Part shown: piece after piece, positions 10,211 to 20,649 of the stretch
Position numbering within the stretch: position 1 is the first letter of the stretch
Layout: each line of letters begins with the position of its first letter
Assembly: GCA_030407315.1 (NCBI GenBank)
Contig: JALQPE010002109.1
Span: 1 to 64,000 of the forward strand
DNA length: 64,000 nt
Reading direction: 5' to 3'
Origin: Asparagopsis taxiformis
Lineage: Eukaryota; Rhodophyta; Florideophyceae; Bonnemaisoniales; Bonnemaisoniaceae
Position numbers and translations under genes: made by a program
The notes under the pieces: generated by a model
The model's input: the letters and a program-made list of their open reading frames with translations, nothing else
Told to the model about the DNA's origin: nothing
Database searches by the model: none

Positions 10211-13200
10211 TCAGCGGTTACGCAGCGCCGCAGGGCCGTCGGCAGTAGCGCGCGCAGCGGTTTTAGAGGCGGGCCGTCCTTGATCACGGCGAAAACGGGC
10301 GACGATAGGCGCGGGCAGGGACGCTTCGGGCTCCCACGTATCATCGCGCGGGGAGTAGCCCTTCCAGCGCACCCGGAATACGGGCGTGCCGGTATCGTCG
10401 ATGCCCTCGGCTGTCAACCTGTCAATCATGAACTCGCGCGTTCCATACCCGGCTTCCGGGTCGACCTTGCGCGCCTCGTTAACTTCGCGCTCATCCCGTC
10501 GCTCTGCGTCGTTCGCGTTCTCCGTGTTAGTGTCTTCTTCTACGTCGTCCCACGTCGTTGGCGCATGCGTCGCGTAGCGCGGTGCTATGCGAATGCGGTC
10601 GGAGCTGACGAGTTCGGGGACACCGTCGATTATGATTTCGTACGTGTGTCCGCGGCAGCCTATAACCGGGAAAGGGCCCGACACGGGATAGTCTAACTTT
10701 GACGTGTGCGCTCCGTCGTTGCCCTGCGTTCGTGTCGTCGCTCCCGCGCGAGTGTCCAGGTACACTTGATCGCCAACCTTGATATCCTTATTCACCGTGC
10801 GCACGCCGCGGTCAAAGTCGCGCTTGTATCTCGCTTGCGCTTTCTTCAACGCGTTCGCCGAGCGTGCGTACGCGTCCGATAATCGTGCGAGAAATTCCAT
10901 GCGAAGGAATGGCGTGCTGCGAATCGTGTCCACTTGCTCCGTTCCCAGCGATACGGGATAGCGCGTGAGCGTGAGTTCGAACGGCGACGTATTCGTCGAG
11001 CGGTGTATCGCGCGGTTGTAAGCGTATGCTAGCGCGTCTAAATGCTCGTCCCAATCTCTGCGCTCTTCATCTACGTAATGGCGCAGCGTCGCGACGATAG
11101 TGCGATTCATGCGCTCGACTTGTCCGTTCGATTGCGGATGGTACGTCGTTGTGAATATGTTCCGCGTACCCATCAGCGCGCAAGTCTCCTGAAACAGCTT
11201 CGAGCGGAATTGCGGCCCATTGTCCGAAAGTAGCGTGCGCGGCGGTCCATAGACGAAAACCCAGTCTCGGCAAAATGCCTTCGCAACGGAGAGTGCGGAT
11301 ACGCGTCCGAGCGCGATGAGTCGGCAGAGTTTGCTATAGCGGTCTGCGATTACGAGTACGAAGCGGCGTTGGCGCGGAGTCTCGGGCAGCGGACCAAGGA
11401 TATCGACAGCGACGTCTTCGAGCGGGCGCGTCGCGGGGAATAGCTTCAGGGCGTTCGTATGGCGATATTGCGTATCGCGGTTACGTGCGCACGCATCGCA
11501 CTGTTTCACTGTAGTGGAGACGTCCACGCTCATCATCGGCCAGTAGTACGCGCGTCGGATTGCGTCATACATGCGTCGCGCGCCCGGATGTCCTGCGGTT
11601 ACCGCGTAATGGTTAGCTCGCAAAATGCGCCCCTTAATCGCTTCGGGCACGACTATCTGCGTGGCGTCGTCGAGCGGCGCGGTCCTCATAAGTATCCCAT
11701 CGGGGGACAGGTGAAAGCGCGACTGCGGCGCGGTTTCGACATCGCGCTTCGCGTTTTGGCAGAATTCGTCCGTCGCTTGCTCGCGAATCCACTCGTCAGT
11801 GGACACGGGCGGTTCGATGCACGACCGAGTTGCCAGTAGGCAGTCCAAACTCGGGTAGTATTCTGCGTAGTCGCATAGTAGCGCGGTATCGGTTCGCGTA
11901 TAAGCGTCCGCGTGCGGTTCAACGATATTCGCGGCGTCGAAGCAGGGTATCTCGTCCGGTATTTCCGTCTCGTCGCCGCTTCGCGTGGCCATTCGCGAGA
12001 GCGCGTCGGCGATGACATGGCGTTTACCCTTTTTATATTCGACGTCGAACTCGAACTCGGCGAGTCGCAATCGCCAGCGCGCGAGTCGTCCTTCCGCGGA
12101 GGTCATATTTAGAATCCAGCGCAGCGAATTATGGTCCGTGCGAACCGTGAACTTCCGTCCTTCTAGATATGCGCGTAATAGTAACACAGCCCATACCACT
12201 GCGAGGCATTCGCGTTCCGTCGTCGAGTAATTACGCTCCGCGTCGTTAAGCGTGCGCGACCAGTATCCGACTGGATGTAATACGTCGTCGTCGGCGTCTA
12301 ACTGTAGTAACGCGCACCCGATTTGTCCTTGCGACGCGTCGGTGTCGAGCACATACGGGTGCCCTTCGCGCGGCAGACGGAGGATAGGCGGAGATAGCAT
12401 CGCTTGTCGCAATGATTCGAACGCGCGCGTTTGCTCTGGCGTCGGCGCGGATAGGTTATCTCCTTGGTCCTTCTTCAACAACTGCGTAAGCGGCGCGGCT
12501 ATGAACGCGAATTTCTCGACGAATCGGCGGTATACATTGCACGTCCCCAGGAAGCTGCGCAGCTGCGTTTTCGTCGTCGGATACGTCGCATCGCGCAACG
12601 CGTCGCATTTCGTCGTCGGTACGGATAGCTTCCCCGGCGAAATAGTATGTCCCAGATAGTCCACTGAGCGTTTGAAGAACTCGGTCTTTGCGAATTTAAG
12701 CGAAACGCCAGCGCGTCCGAGGATTCCCAGTATCTCGTCGACGTGATGCACGTGTGCATTCGCGTCGGCGGAGAAGATGATTACGTCATCCAGGTAGACA
12801 AGGCAATGCTGCCATTTCACGTTCGCGAGCAAGATATCGAGCGCGCGCTGAAACGTCGCGGGCGCGTTCGATAGTCCAAAGGGCATACGGTGGAAGCGAT
12901 ACGTACCAACATGCAACGTAAACGTAGTCTTATCGCGGTCGGCGTGCGCTACCGGGATTTGCCAGTATCCCGAATTGCAGCCCAGCGTAGTGAAAACCGT
13001 CGCGTTACCGAGCGAGTCGACGCAATCGTCCATGCGCGGAATCGGATACGCGTCCTTCACGGTAGCGGCGTTTAAGCGGCGATAGTCGATGCAGAAGCGG
13101 GAAGTCCCGTCCTTCTTGGGTACGACTACGACCGGGCTTGCCCATTCCGATGTAGCAGGTTCGATCACTCCAGCGCGGAGCATCTTATCCACTTGCGTGC

Positions 13201-14317
13201 GGATAATTTCGCGCGACGCGTGTCCGGCGCGGTACGGCGGTTGGTTGACGGGGGTCGCCCCCGGAACCAGTTCGATGCGGTGTTCTGTCGCGTGGATGGC
13301 TCCAAGCGTGCCATTCCACATTTGCTCGTGCTTTCGCAGCATCTCGATAATTCGCGCGTGTAGGTCGTCGTCTACTCGCTCATCGCGTAGCGTCGCGCGT
13401 AGGAGGTCTTCCCAGTGCGGCGTCGCGTACGCAATTCCGTCGGCTTCGCGCGGGTCCGGCGGAATCGTCGCGTTGCATGGCGTCGCATCGTCGGGCGGTC
13501 GGTCTTGTGGAGTCGGCGCCTCTTGCGCAACTTGTAGGCAACCTACGGGATTGGGCACTGCGGCGCCCAGCTTCATGCCTTTGGGCAATACCTGTAGGCG
13601 GGTGCCGGCGTTGTGCACACGCACACTAAAGGGCACGTTCCTTTTAACCTGCGTTTCACCATTGGCTAGACGCAACAACTTCTGTCCGTAGAGGTCGGTC
13701 GCGGGTATCGTAATGCCGCGTCCGTCGGCGCCCGTGGTGACTTCGATAGCTTGCGTCGCGTGCGGCGGAATTGACGTGCGGCGCGCAACGCGGATTGGTG
13801 CGAAATCTGTTGGTCGGGTAGTCTTGGGGGTCGGTGCGCGGCGCGGTTTCGTCGGCGTACGTGGGAGCATCGGAACGTGGTCTCCATAGCGGGTTCGCAA
13901 CGCGCGCTGCGGCCCAGTATAGATCATCCGAACCACGCGGTCGATGAAGTCTGCTCCCAGAATGCAAGGGACGGATAAGCGCGGCATCACCAGGAAAGTT
14001 TGAAGGTGCGCGCGGGCACCTAGAAGAACGCTAAGTCGCAATGACGCGTTCGGCGCGAGGCGTCGTCCATTCGCGTCGATAATCGCGCAGCTCAGCGTCG
14101 GCGGCGTAGCGAGGCGCTTCCAATCAGCGCCTAATACGTTCTCGCGAATGAGGCTCGGGCCCGCGCCGGTATCAAGCACAGCGGTCACCGCGGTGGCCGT
14201 GCGTAGATTATATCCGACGCGTATCTCGAGTTTGTAGTTCGCGGTAGGGGTCTGAAACAGGACCACTGTTTCGGGTGGTAACGGAGGCGGTTTTTCGCGC
14301 GGCGGCTGCGTCACCAC
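10211..14317 (-). CDS. pol: Ty3/gypsy chromovirus Pol polyprotein
   Basis: 1368-aa open frame; the listed start is GTG, so translation may instead come by frameshift from gag, which ends 41 bp upstream in another frame. Domains in order: aspartic protease with DTGAG (49-53); reverse transcriptase with YLDD (508-511); RNase H with TDAS and TERE motifs; integrase with an H-x-H...C-x2-C zinc-binding region (GHPGARRM...CDACARN) and a catalytic core (DILGPLP, SDNGPQF, NGQVERM); and a C-terminal chromodomain (FRVRWKGYSPRDDTWEP). Chromodomains in chromoviruses steer integration to marked chromatin. RT motif A reads TTLGCNSGYW, where the family has a catalytic Asp at the Gly position (residue 446, genome 12980-12982), so this copy is probably dead for reverse transcription although the frame is intact. 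Confidence 0.95.
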   Translation of the reverse strand: MVTQPPREKPPPLPPETVVLFQTPTANYKLEIRVGYNLRTATAVTAVLDTGAGPSLIRENVLGADWKRLATPPTLSCAIIDANGRRLAPNASLRLSVLLGARAHLQTFLVMPRLSVPCILGADFIDRVVRMIYTGPQRALRTRYGDHVPMLPRTPTKPRRAPTPKTTRPTDFAPIRVARRTSIPPHATQAIEVTTGADGRGITIPATDLYGQKLLRLANGETQVKRNVPFSVRVHNAGTRLQVLPKGMKLGAAVPNPVGCLQVAQEAPTPQDRPPDDATPCNATIPPDPREADGIAYATPHWEDLLRATLRDERVDDDLHARIIEMLRKHEQMWNGTLGAIHATEHRIELVPGATPVNQPPYRAGHASREIIRTQVDKMLRAGVIEPATSEWASPVVVVPKKDGTSRFCIDYRRLNAATVKDAYPIPRMDDCVDSLGNATVFTTLGCNSGYWQIPVAHADRDKTTFTLHVGTYRFHRMPFGLSNAPATFQRALDILLANVKWQHCLVYLDDVIIFSADANAHVHHVDEILGILGRAGVSLKFAKTEFFKRSVDYLGHTISPGKLSVPTTKCDALRDATYPTTKTQLRSFLGTCNVYRRFVEKFAFIAAPLTQLLKKDQGDNLSAPTPEQTRAFESLRQAMLSPPILRLPREGHPYVLDTDASQGQIGCALLQLDADDDVLHPVGYWSRTLNDAERNYSTTERECLAVVWAVLLLRAYLEGRKFTVRTDHNSLRWILNMTSAEGRLARWRLRLAEFEFDVEYKKGKRHVIADALSRMATRSGDETEIPDEIPCFDAANIVEPHADAYTRTDTALLCDYAEYYPSLDCLLATRSCIEPPVSTDEWIREQATDEFCQNAKRDVETAPQSRFHLSPDGILMRTAPLDDATQIVVPEAIKGRILRANHYAVTAGHPGARRMYDAIRRAYYWPMMSVDVSTTVKQCDACARNRDTQYRHTNALKLFPATRPLEDVAVDILGPLPETPRQRRFVLVIADRYSKLCRLIALGRVSALSVAKAFCRDWVFVYGPPRTLLSDNGPQFRSKLFQETCALMGTRNIFTTTYHPQSNGQVERMNRTIVATLRHYVDEERRDWDEHLDALAYAYNRAIHRSTNTSPFELTLTRYPVSLGTEQVDTIRSTPFLRMEFLARLSDAYARSANALKKAQARYKRDFDRGVRTVNKDIKVGDQVYLDTRAGATTRTQGNDGAHTSKLDYPVSGPFPVIGCRGHTYEIIIDGVPELVSSDRIRIAPRYATHAPTTWDDVEEDTNTENANDAERRDEREVNEARKVDPEAGYGTREFMIDRLTAEGIDDTGTPVFRVRWKGYSPRDDTWEPEASLPAPIVARFRRDQGRPASKTAARATADGPAALRNR

Positions 14318-14358
14318 GCGTCGCGTGTCCGTTGAGTGGAGAGGAGTCGGCCCACCCG

Positions 14359-16357
14359 CTACGACTCCTCGTAGGCGTTTCCCGGGTCTTCTGCGAAGCG
14401 AACCGAGTGGGGCGTGAGCTGCTCGCCGTCGTGCGCGTCGTCTTCGCGCGTGCGTTCGCTTTCGCGCTCGCGTGCGTCATCGTCCGCGGAAACTTCGAAA
14501 ACCTGAACGTTACGCTGCAGGTTCAGTTCTTCGGGCGTTAGGCGCGCGTGGCTATGCATCTCGCGAATCGCGGCCTGTTGCTCGGATGAGAGCAGCGGGC
14601 AGCTTACCATGGGATGCCCAAACTTCCGGCATATCAGACAGCGGAACGCCGCTGTGCGAGACGTCTCGGCCGGGGCCGTCTGTCTCACGATAGGCGGTGG
14701 GTAAGTTGCGCGCGGTATGTGCGCCGTGTACGGTCCCGCGCGTTCGCGTTCTCGGTCGTCGTTATGCGCAAAGCGTCGCGAGCGGTCGGCGGGCGATGCG
14801 TCGCGAGAGCGTGGCGTGCGATAATTCGACGAAGGTGTGCCAAGCGAGGTTGGACTTCGCATGGGGCTCGGGGTCGAGAACTTCCGTTCGCGCGGAGCGT
14901 GCGGCGTCGCGGCGGAGGTTGAGACGTTTGGCGATGAGAAGCCTGATGGCGGGGTGTGCCCCACGGTCAGTGCTTGCAGCGTCGGTGTCTCGTCTTCTTC
15001 CACGTAGAGCGCAGGAGTCCGCCGTAGTAGCGGTCGCGCGCTCGTCGTCGGCGTCATCGCTCGGTGCGTGTCCCCGTGGCTCTGCGCCATAGAGACTAGC
15101 TCTCGAAAGGTGTATCGACGCGGGTCGCGAGACAGCGCGTCCCGTACGAGGTGTTGCGCATAGGGTCGTAGACCATCGACGAAAATAGAAACAAGCGTTC
15201 GCTCGCTAAACGCATCGCCGCAGCGCAGCGCGCGGCGTCGTAGTCTCGTAGCGAATTGCGTTTCGGTTTCCTTCGGGTCTTGCGTTTGTTGCGCTACGTC
15301 ACGATACGCTCGCGCGACGTCGCCTTCGCGCGCATAGGTCAGCAGGAGCCACTGAACGGCTTCCGCGTAGCACGTAATCGAATCGACGCCCGCGCGCGAG
15401 CCTCGGAACGTTCGTCCCACGTACGTTTGGAACGTGTCGCGCGCCTCGTCGGCGAGGAAATACTTGAGAATCGGCAACGCTGCGCCTTCGGATACGCCGG
15501 TGTCGTCGCATGCGCTCTTGAAGTACTTCAGGAACGATAGCACGGCGATTCCGTCAGCGCCCGTGAAATTCTCTCCCTGCATCGAATGGCGCACCATTTT
15601 CGCGGTGTTAGCCAATTCGCTCGCAATTGCTCGGTTAAATGCGCGGTCCGTATTACGCAAGCGGTATGTGCGATACGAAAGCGCGCGCGTGAACAGCTCG
15701 TTCAACGGCTGGATCTCTACCAGCCCGGGATGTGCGGGTCCATCGTCGCAATCCGAACGCGGATGGTCGTCGAATGACAGGTCCTGGCGCGCCAGTTCCA
15801 GCCATCCTTCGGGGTCCGCGCTGCGCGCGTAGTTCGTAGGGGTCCGCGCTGCGCGCGTAGTTCGTAGGGGTCGCGCGCGCTGCGGTTCGCGTTCGGTTTT
15901 CGCGCGCAGCGACGTTCGCGCGTTCAATATTGTGCTCCTCGCGGGAGTCCATCGTAGTGACGATTAGGTTGTGGACTTGCGCCCTCATCTGAGCCGTCAA
16001 TCCACGTGATTGGCCTTTGATAGCGCGGTCCACTGCAGCTCGTACTTCAGCCTGGAGCATGCATTGGAACGTAGGGTCGTCCACTACTTGTCGAACCAAG
16101 CTCGGAAGCGTTGCGGACGGCGTAGCGTGCACGTCGGAAACGCGGAACTCGGCCTCGCGCTTCGTTGCGGCGCCGTCGTCGGACGTTTGCGCGTCGTCGT
16201 CGATACTCGCGAGCGCTTGCGTCGGTAACGGCGGCCACGGAGAAGCGGTAGGGTCAGGGATATGTGAAGCGACCAGCGCGTCGACTGCGTGCGTTTGCGA
16301 CGCGACTGGCGGCGGTTCGGTCGGCGCGTTCGATCGTTCGGGCGCGGATGGATCCAT
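14359..16357 (-). pseudogene. gag: Chromovirus Gag, frame broken by a 28-bp duplication
   Basis: Two overlapping open frames together make a Gag of roughly 660 residues. The first starts at ATG 16357 and the second runs to 14359. Near the C-terminus is one zinc knuckle, CLICRKFGHPMVSC (C-x2-C-x4-H-x4-C), typical of retrotransposon nucleocapsids. The N-terminal part is Pro/Ala-rich and the middle resembles a retrotrans_gag region (AVQWLLLTYAREGD...ETQFATRLRRRAL). Frame is lost at 15813-15868, where a 28-bp unit is tandemly duplicated. Both frames encode TPTNYARSADP across the duplication, which shows that it is recent. Confidence 0.85.
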
Positions 16358-16934
16358 CGGCGCGGTTGCGTTCGATCGTCGCCTAGGGAAAAGGGAAAAA
16401 GGGATGATGGGGAAGGAGAAAGGGGAATTCGGCGCGCGTCAAAATCTCGCGTCGGCGCGTCGAAAAATTGGCAAGTAAAAAGGGAAGCGCTTCCCGAAAA
16501 TTGTCTGCGTATCGGGCGCGCGTAGTAAGGGTGAGGGGGACGAGTTCGCTCGCAGGAGGGCTTCTTCCTCGCTCGGAACGCGTGAAGACGGGTCTCGATC
16601 GCTCGCGAACCCAATATTTTCGGCACCGCCGAACCCGCGTTAGGGTTGCGAACTAGCGCGCGCACGCGCTGCGTCTTCGATCGCGTCGTTCCGCGCTGCG
16701 AATCGTCGTAGTAGAGGTAGGGTAGTTATACAAACCAGAGAGGCTATAGCACCGCTTCCGGGATAGCGATACGCGCGCACGCGTCAATCGCCCTCGCTGT
16801 CGCGCACGACGAACGGATAAAAGAAGAATTAGAGTAAGCGGTAGGTTTGGCGTCCCGTGTTTTCCCCAAGCGGAGTTTCTGTGCTTCGCTGAGTTCGCAC
16901 GTCGGTTCGCGCCATTCTAGGTCGAGAGACCAGT
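16358..16934 (-). promoter_or_regulatory. Chromovirus 5' leader with primer-binding site
   Basis: Untranslated leader between LTR and gag. On the minus strand, 2 nt after the LTR, it starts TGGTCTCTCGACC (16932-16920), which has the TGG expected of a tRNA-primed binding site. It does not match the common initiator-Met site TGGTATCAGAGC. Packaging signals cannot be judged by eye. Confidence 0.6.
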
Positions 16935-17724
16935 TGTAGGACCAGCCGGGGTGGCGATCGCTAAGGGAGTTCTAGAATTGCAACCGTGTCAGGGCGAGGT
17001 GAACCGTAACGCGCTGGTTGAACTTGCGTTCGCGCGTCGCTCGGTCGCGCTGGCGAACGGGTGGTACAACGGCGGAACGCGTAGGGAACGATCGCAACAC
17101 GGGATTCGCGGGCCGGCGCAAGCCGTGATCTCAGGGGGAGATCACCGAGTAAACTCGAGCACAACGCGATCCACACAGGGGTCGTAAATCCCTGGCCTAG
17201 TGGCGTGCGACGCAACGCGCGCTATCGCGGTGCGACGCGGTTCGACGATCGGTTTATGCGCAGCGCGCACGCGAACGTCGGCGATCGTGAGCAACCCGCA
17301 CGCAACGTTTCAACGCAATCGGTCCTCGCGATTCGCTAAACGCTTAACTCGTAGCTGCGAAGATGCTGGCTGTTTATTGGTAAGGTGCGAAGCGGAACGA
17401 CCATTAATAGCTAACTACTAAGGACAGGTTGTCCTTGCGCGGCCGGCCGGCGGCCGCTCGCTCGCACGCAAAAAGGGAAATATTTGGGAAAAAGACTTTC
17501 GTCATAAAAAACCCAAAAAGGGGAAATAAAGGGAAATTCGTAGAATTCGCTACACGTGGCGCCGGGCTCGTAGTCGCACGCGTTCGCGCAGGCGCACCGT
17601 GCCACGTAATCGACTCGCCACGCGTACGCTCGCTTACTAACTAACTCAGCGCGGATGCACGCGGACTGAACTCGTCGATATCGCTTCAACCCGCGTTCGC
17701 GTTAGTGGCATAAATTGCACCACA
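16935..17724 (-). repeat. Chromovirus 5' LTR (790 bp)
   Basis: Written on plus it runs TGTAGGACCAGCCGGGG...ATTGCACCACA, so it has TG/CA ends in both readings. The same sequence recurs at 43475-44262 with a few percent difference and small indels, which fixes both boundaries. The element lies to its left (primer site and gag on minus), making this the 5' LTR. Its outer flank is the interior of the methyltransferase-SET gene. Confidence 0.9.
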
Positions 17725-18887
17725 GGAACCACGGATACATGGACGGCACGTACCCGGCGTGGTGCAACGTCACCATCAATATGCCCGCCATCGATTCGAA
17801 TGAGATGGTGTGGCGAACAAGGAGCACAACCGGTGCTACGGTCAGAGTTCGTGCAGAGCAGAAGAGCGTCGCTCTCATGATGGAGTTGATCAGCCAGCAT
17901 TCACAGCCTGGTGATATTGTTGTCGATCCATTCTCTGGCACTTTCGCAACGGGAAAAGCAGCTATGAGCTTGCCTGAGCACCGTGTTTTCGTCGGCAGTG
18001 ACATGGACAAATTGTGTGTGGCACGATCGCTTCCAAAGCTGTGTGCAGTCATGTCACGTGTAATTCTTTCAAACAACACTGACATGAGGGTCACGACAGA
18101 AGCGAAACAGAGTGCTGAGAAGTTCTTGGCGTCCCCCTCTGTCACGATGCGTACGCAGAGGGAACGCAGGATCATCGAACCCCCACCTGGCCTTCCCCTG
18201 TACCAGAGGTTCCCGAAATATATTCGGCAGTACCTCTGGCAGCTGTGCCCAGAGTCGATTGCGTCGCACGAGCACATGGAAAAACCGGTACATTATTGGC
18301 CACCTTCCCTGCGCCGCTGGTTGCAAACTGAAAACCCTCGCGTGATGCGGGCACACGATTGTGTTGCGAAAAAATTGAGCGTTCGACCATCGCTGATTAA
18401 GCATCCAAATGCAGGAAGAGGGCTCTTCGCTGAACAGACATTTAATGTTGGCGACGAAGTATGTGCATACTACGGAACTGTTGTGTACTCTGATATGAGC
18501 AAGGAGTCGATGAGGTTCGCGTACGGAGAGGGTCACATGGCGATAACGAAGGAAACATTCTTGATGTATGCCATCAAGCTGTATGCAACAGCGGAGGACG
18601 ACGAAAACATCGAGCATCCAATTTGGATTGTTCCGGCTCCGTTCTGTTCGGCGCAGTTCATCAACGACCCGCGGTATTTGCGAGGTGAGGACACTCCGGC
18701 GGAAGACACCAGGCGGATGGCCAACGTCGAGTTTGTCGAGAACTACAGCAGCGGTTCGACGGGGAAGAAGCTCAAGGCGAAGGACCTAGAAAATCCGAAG
18801 ATCATCGTAGTACGTGCAATCCGCGATATCCGTCCAGGGCAGGAGCTCTATGTTCATTATGGGACAGCGTTTAGAGCATGGAATTAG
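17725..18887 (+). pseudogene. DNA methyltransferase-SET fusion, 3' fragment cut by LTR
   Basis: Nearly identical to residues 315-700 of the complete protein encoded at 53518-55620. It retains the methyltransferase SAM motif DPFSGTFATGKAA and the whole SET region. The coding frame is open, but the first 314 residues, including the DPPYN catalytic motif, are missing. The 5' boundary is exactly the end of the chromovirus LTR at 17724, so the retrotransposon inserted into this gene copy. The fragment could make a SET-only protein if the LTR supplied a promoter, but no such transcript can be shown from sequence. Confidence 0.9.
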
Positions 18888-19130
18888 GGTCACGAAAGAT
18901 GTTCTCATTTCGACTACAAATAAAGCTACGTTCCAGAGTTGAAGTATATCATATAATGCAGCATGTCCAGCCACCATTAGTCCAGGGTGAAACCTATTGA
19001 GCAGTACTCGCCTGTCAAAAACCAATCGTTCACACTCCAGGTGCACTTCGTCCGAGCAGTGAACCTGACTGCTTGGATGCTGTTATGCGTGCAGATGCAA
19101 AATACACGACCAAGTTGAAATGGACGCCCG

Positions 19131-19313
19131 GTGGATGTCCAGCTCAGTTGCATTGCTGTCCAGCCCAGAAATTCTACAATTTAGGGCAGAAAAAATATTG
19201 CAAAAAACATCGATTTCAGCGGGTCGATTGTGCCGTACGGCACACCCCTATCTCAAAAACATGTTCACATGTGCATGTTTTTGAGAATAGCCCAAATTTT
19301 AATTCAAATCAGG
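19131..19313 (+). repeat. ~180-bp palindrome-rich repeat, copy 1
   Basis: Contains GTGCCGTACGGCAC (a perfect 14-bp palindrome) and CTCAAAAACATG...CATGTTTTTGAG hairpin arms. Other copies lie at 52702-52883, 53092-53272 and 57065-57246, plus a partial one at 52382-52445. It is probably a non-autonomous, MITE-like family. Confidence 0.85.
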
Positions 19314-19546
19314 ACGTCTTCCGGACATAGGGGTGCTCGCGGCCTAGCTCTACAGCTGTAATTGTACCTCATTAAATACTGTTGATGACTGCCTACCGTA
19401 TACAATCTGGGCTGTTGGCGTATTATCCGGTACTTGACCTGACCTGAACGTTCATCGCAGACCGTTGTGGTTACCGACACTATACAGCAATCTTTTTTGT
19501 ATCTCGTGCAACTCAATCGTTCCATCGCTTCCGGGAAAGCTTCATT

Positions 19547-20649
19547 ATGCCGCCGCGTATTGCGAAGAAAGCTCCAAAGCCTCCGGGCCTCCAGAAAACC
19601 CGGTCAGCAGCTGCTGTATCGAGTGCCCGACAATCCCGTGCGAAGAAGCGGTCTGGGCCTACCGGCAGCATTGAACCGCGGTCCGGTAGTCGCAAGACGG
19701 ACCGGCGCAGAACTGGGGATCCGCAGCGAGAAAGTGAGGAAGGAGGAACGGCGCGGAGAGAGATGGGGGTTGACCGAGGCAAGCGTGCTCGCAGGGACAG
19801 TGAACATCATGATGATGACATGACAGTGGCTCAAAACATGTTGGAATTGCGGCAGAGTGCTATGGCAAAGGTAGTTCCTCCCGGGTTGGCAGATGCGGAG
19901 GTGCTGCAGACGGAGTCCCAGCCGGGGGTTTCCGAGACACTGGAGGCTGTGACCCCCACTGCGCCAACTATGCCGAGTACATCAGCCCCAGCAGGTAATG
20001 CAGTCAGGGACCCGAGGATAGCGGCAAGGGATGTTGTTTCTGAGCAACGTTCACAGGATGCCAACTATCATCGGCGGTCAGGTGGTACTGAGGGGAGAGA
20101 GCAGCCGGAGTGCGGGCCTCGTCACAACAGACTGTCATTGGTGCCAAATATGCGCGTAACGCCCCCGCGACGTCAGGCTATTGCCGATGGAGGACATCAT
20201 AATCCCGATAGCGTGCGAGATGGGGGGACGGTGAGGGCAGAGAGGTTGCATCCGCCGGAATCCATCGATTTAATGGCGAGTCGCATCAATGCGCAGAAGA
20301 AGAAGATCGCGGAGCTGGAAAAAAAGTGTTTAGCCAGGACATAGCAAACAAGGTGCTCACCACGGAGATAGTTGCGTTGGAGGCTAAGGTGAAGACTCTG
20401 CAGGCGGAAAATGCCAGCCTTACTGCAATTGTGAGAACAGGTAGAATCAGTGATCACGGTAACGGTAAGTCGAAAATACAGAAAGCTATTCCTGTGAAAT
20501 ACCTTGGAGTTCTTAGGGCGGTTGAGGAAAACCTGACAAAGTGGTGCAAGAAAGAGACTATGGAGCTGGACCCTATAGCGGAACAAACGCAGAGACGTTG
20601 GACTGGACGTACCATCAAGGTAGAGCCGGTAGAAGGGACACTTTGTTGA
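19547..20649 (+). CDS. Unknown coiled-coil protein in two frames joined at A AAA AAG
   Basis: The first frame (ATG 19547, 265 aa) is basic and Pro/Ser/Arg-rich, likely disordered, with nuclear-type basic clusters, and ends in a coiled-coil start (RINAQKKKIAELEKK). The second frame (to 20649, about 107 aa) continues the heptads (TTEIVALEAKVKTLQAENASL) and ends with a basic tail. The frames meet at a poly-A run, 20320-20326, reading A AAA AAG in the zero frame; a -1 shift there continues the coiled coil directly. So this is either a programmed -1 frameshift or a one-base deletion. The segment is absent from the inverted copy on the right, so it may be a separate insertion. No family recognised. 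Confidence 0.45.

Larger units (their letters stand above)
7276..17724 (-). mobile_element. Ty3/gypsy chromovirus A, 3' end missing
   Basis: Order on the minus strand: LTR, primer site, gag, pol with chromodomain, long spacer, antisense ORF. The antisense ORF is truncated by CACTA-1, so the polypurine tract and 3' LTR of this copy are not in the window. A second partial copy at 43475-47267+ supplies those parts. The RT active-site change, the gag duplication and two stops in the antisense ORF mark it as a defective copy. Confidence 0.88.
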
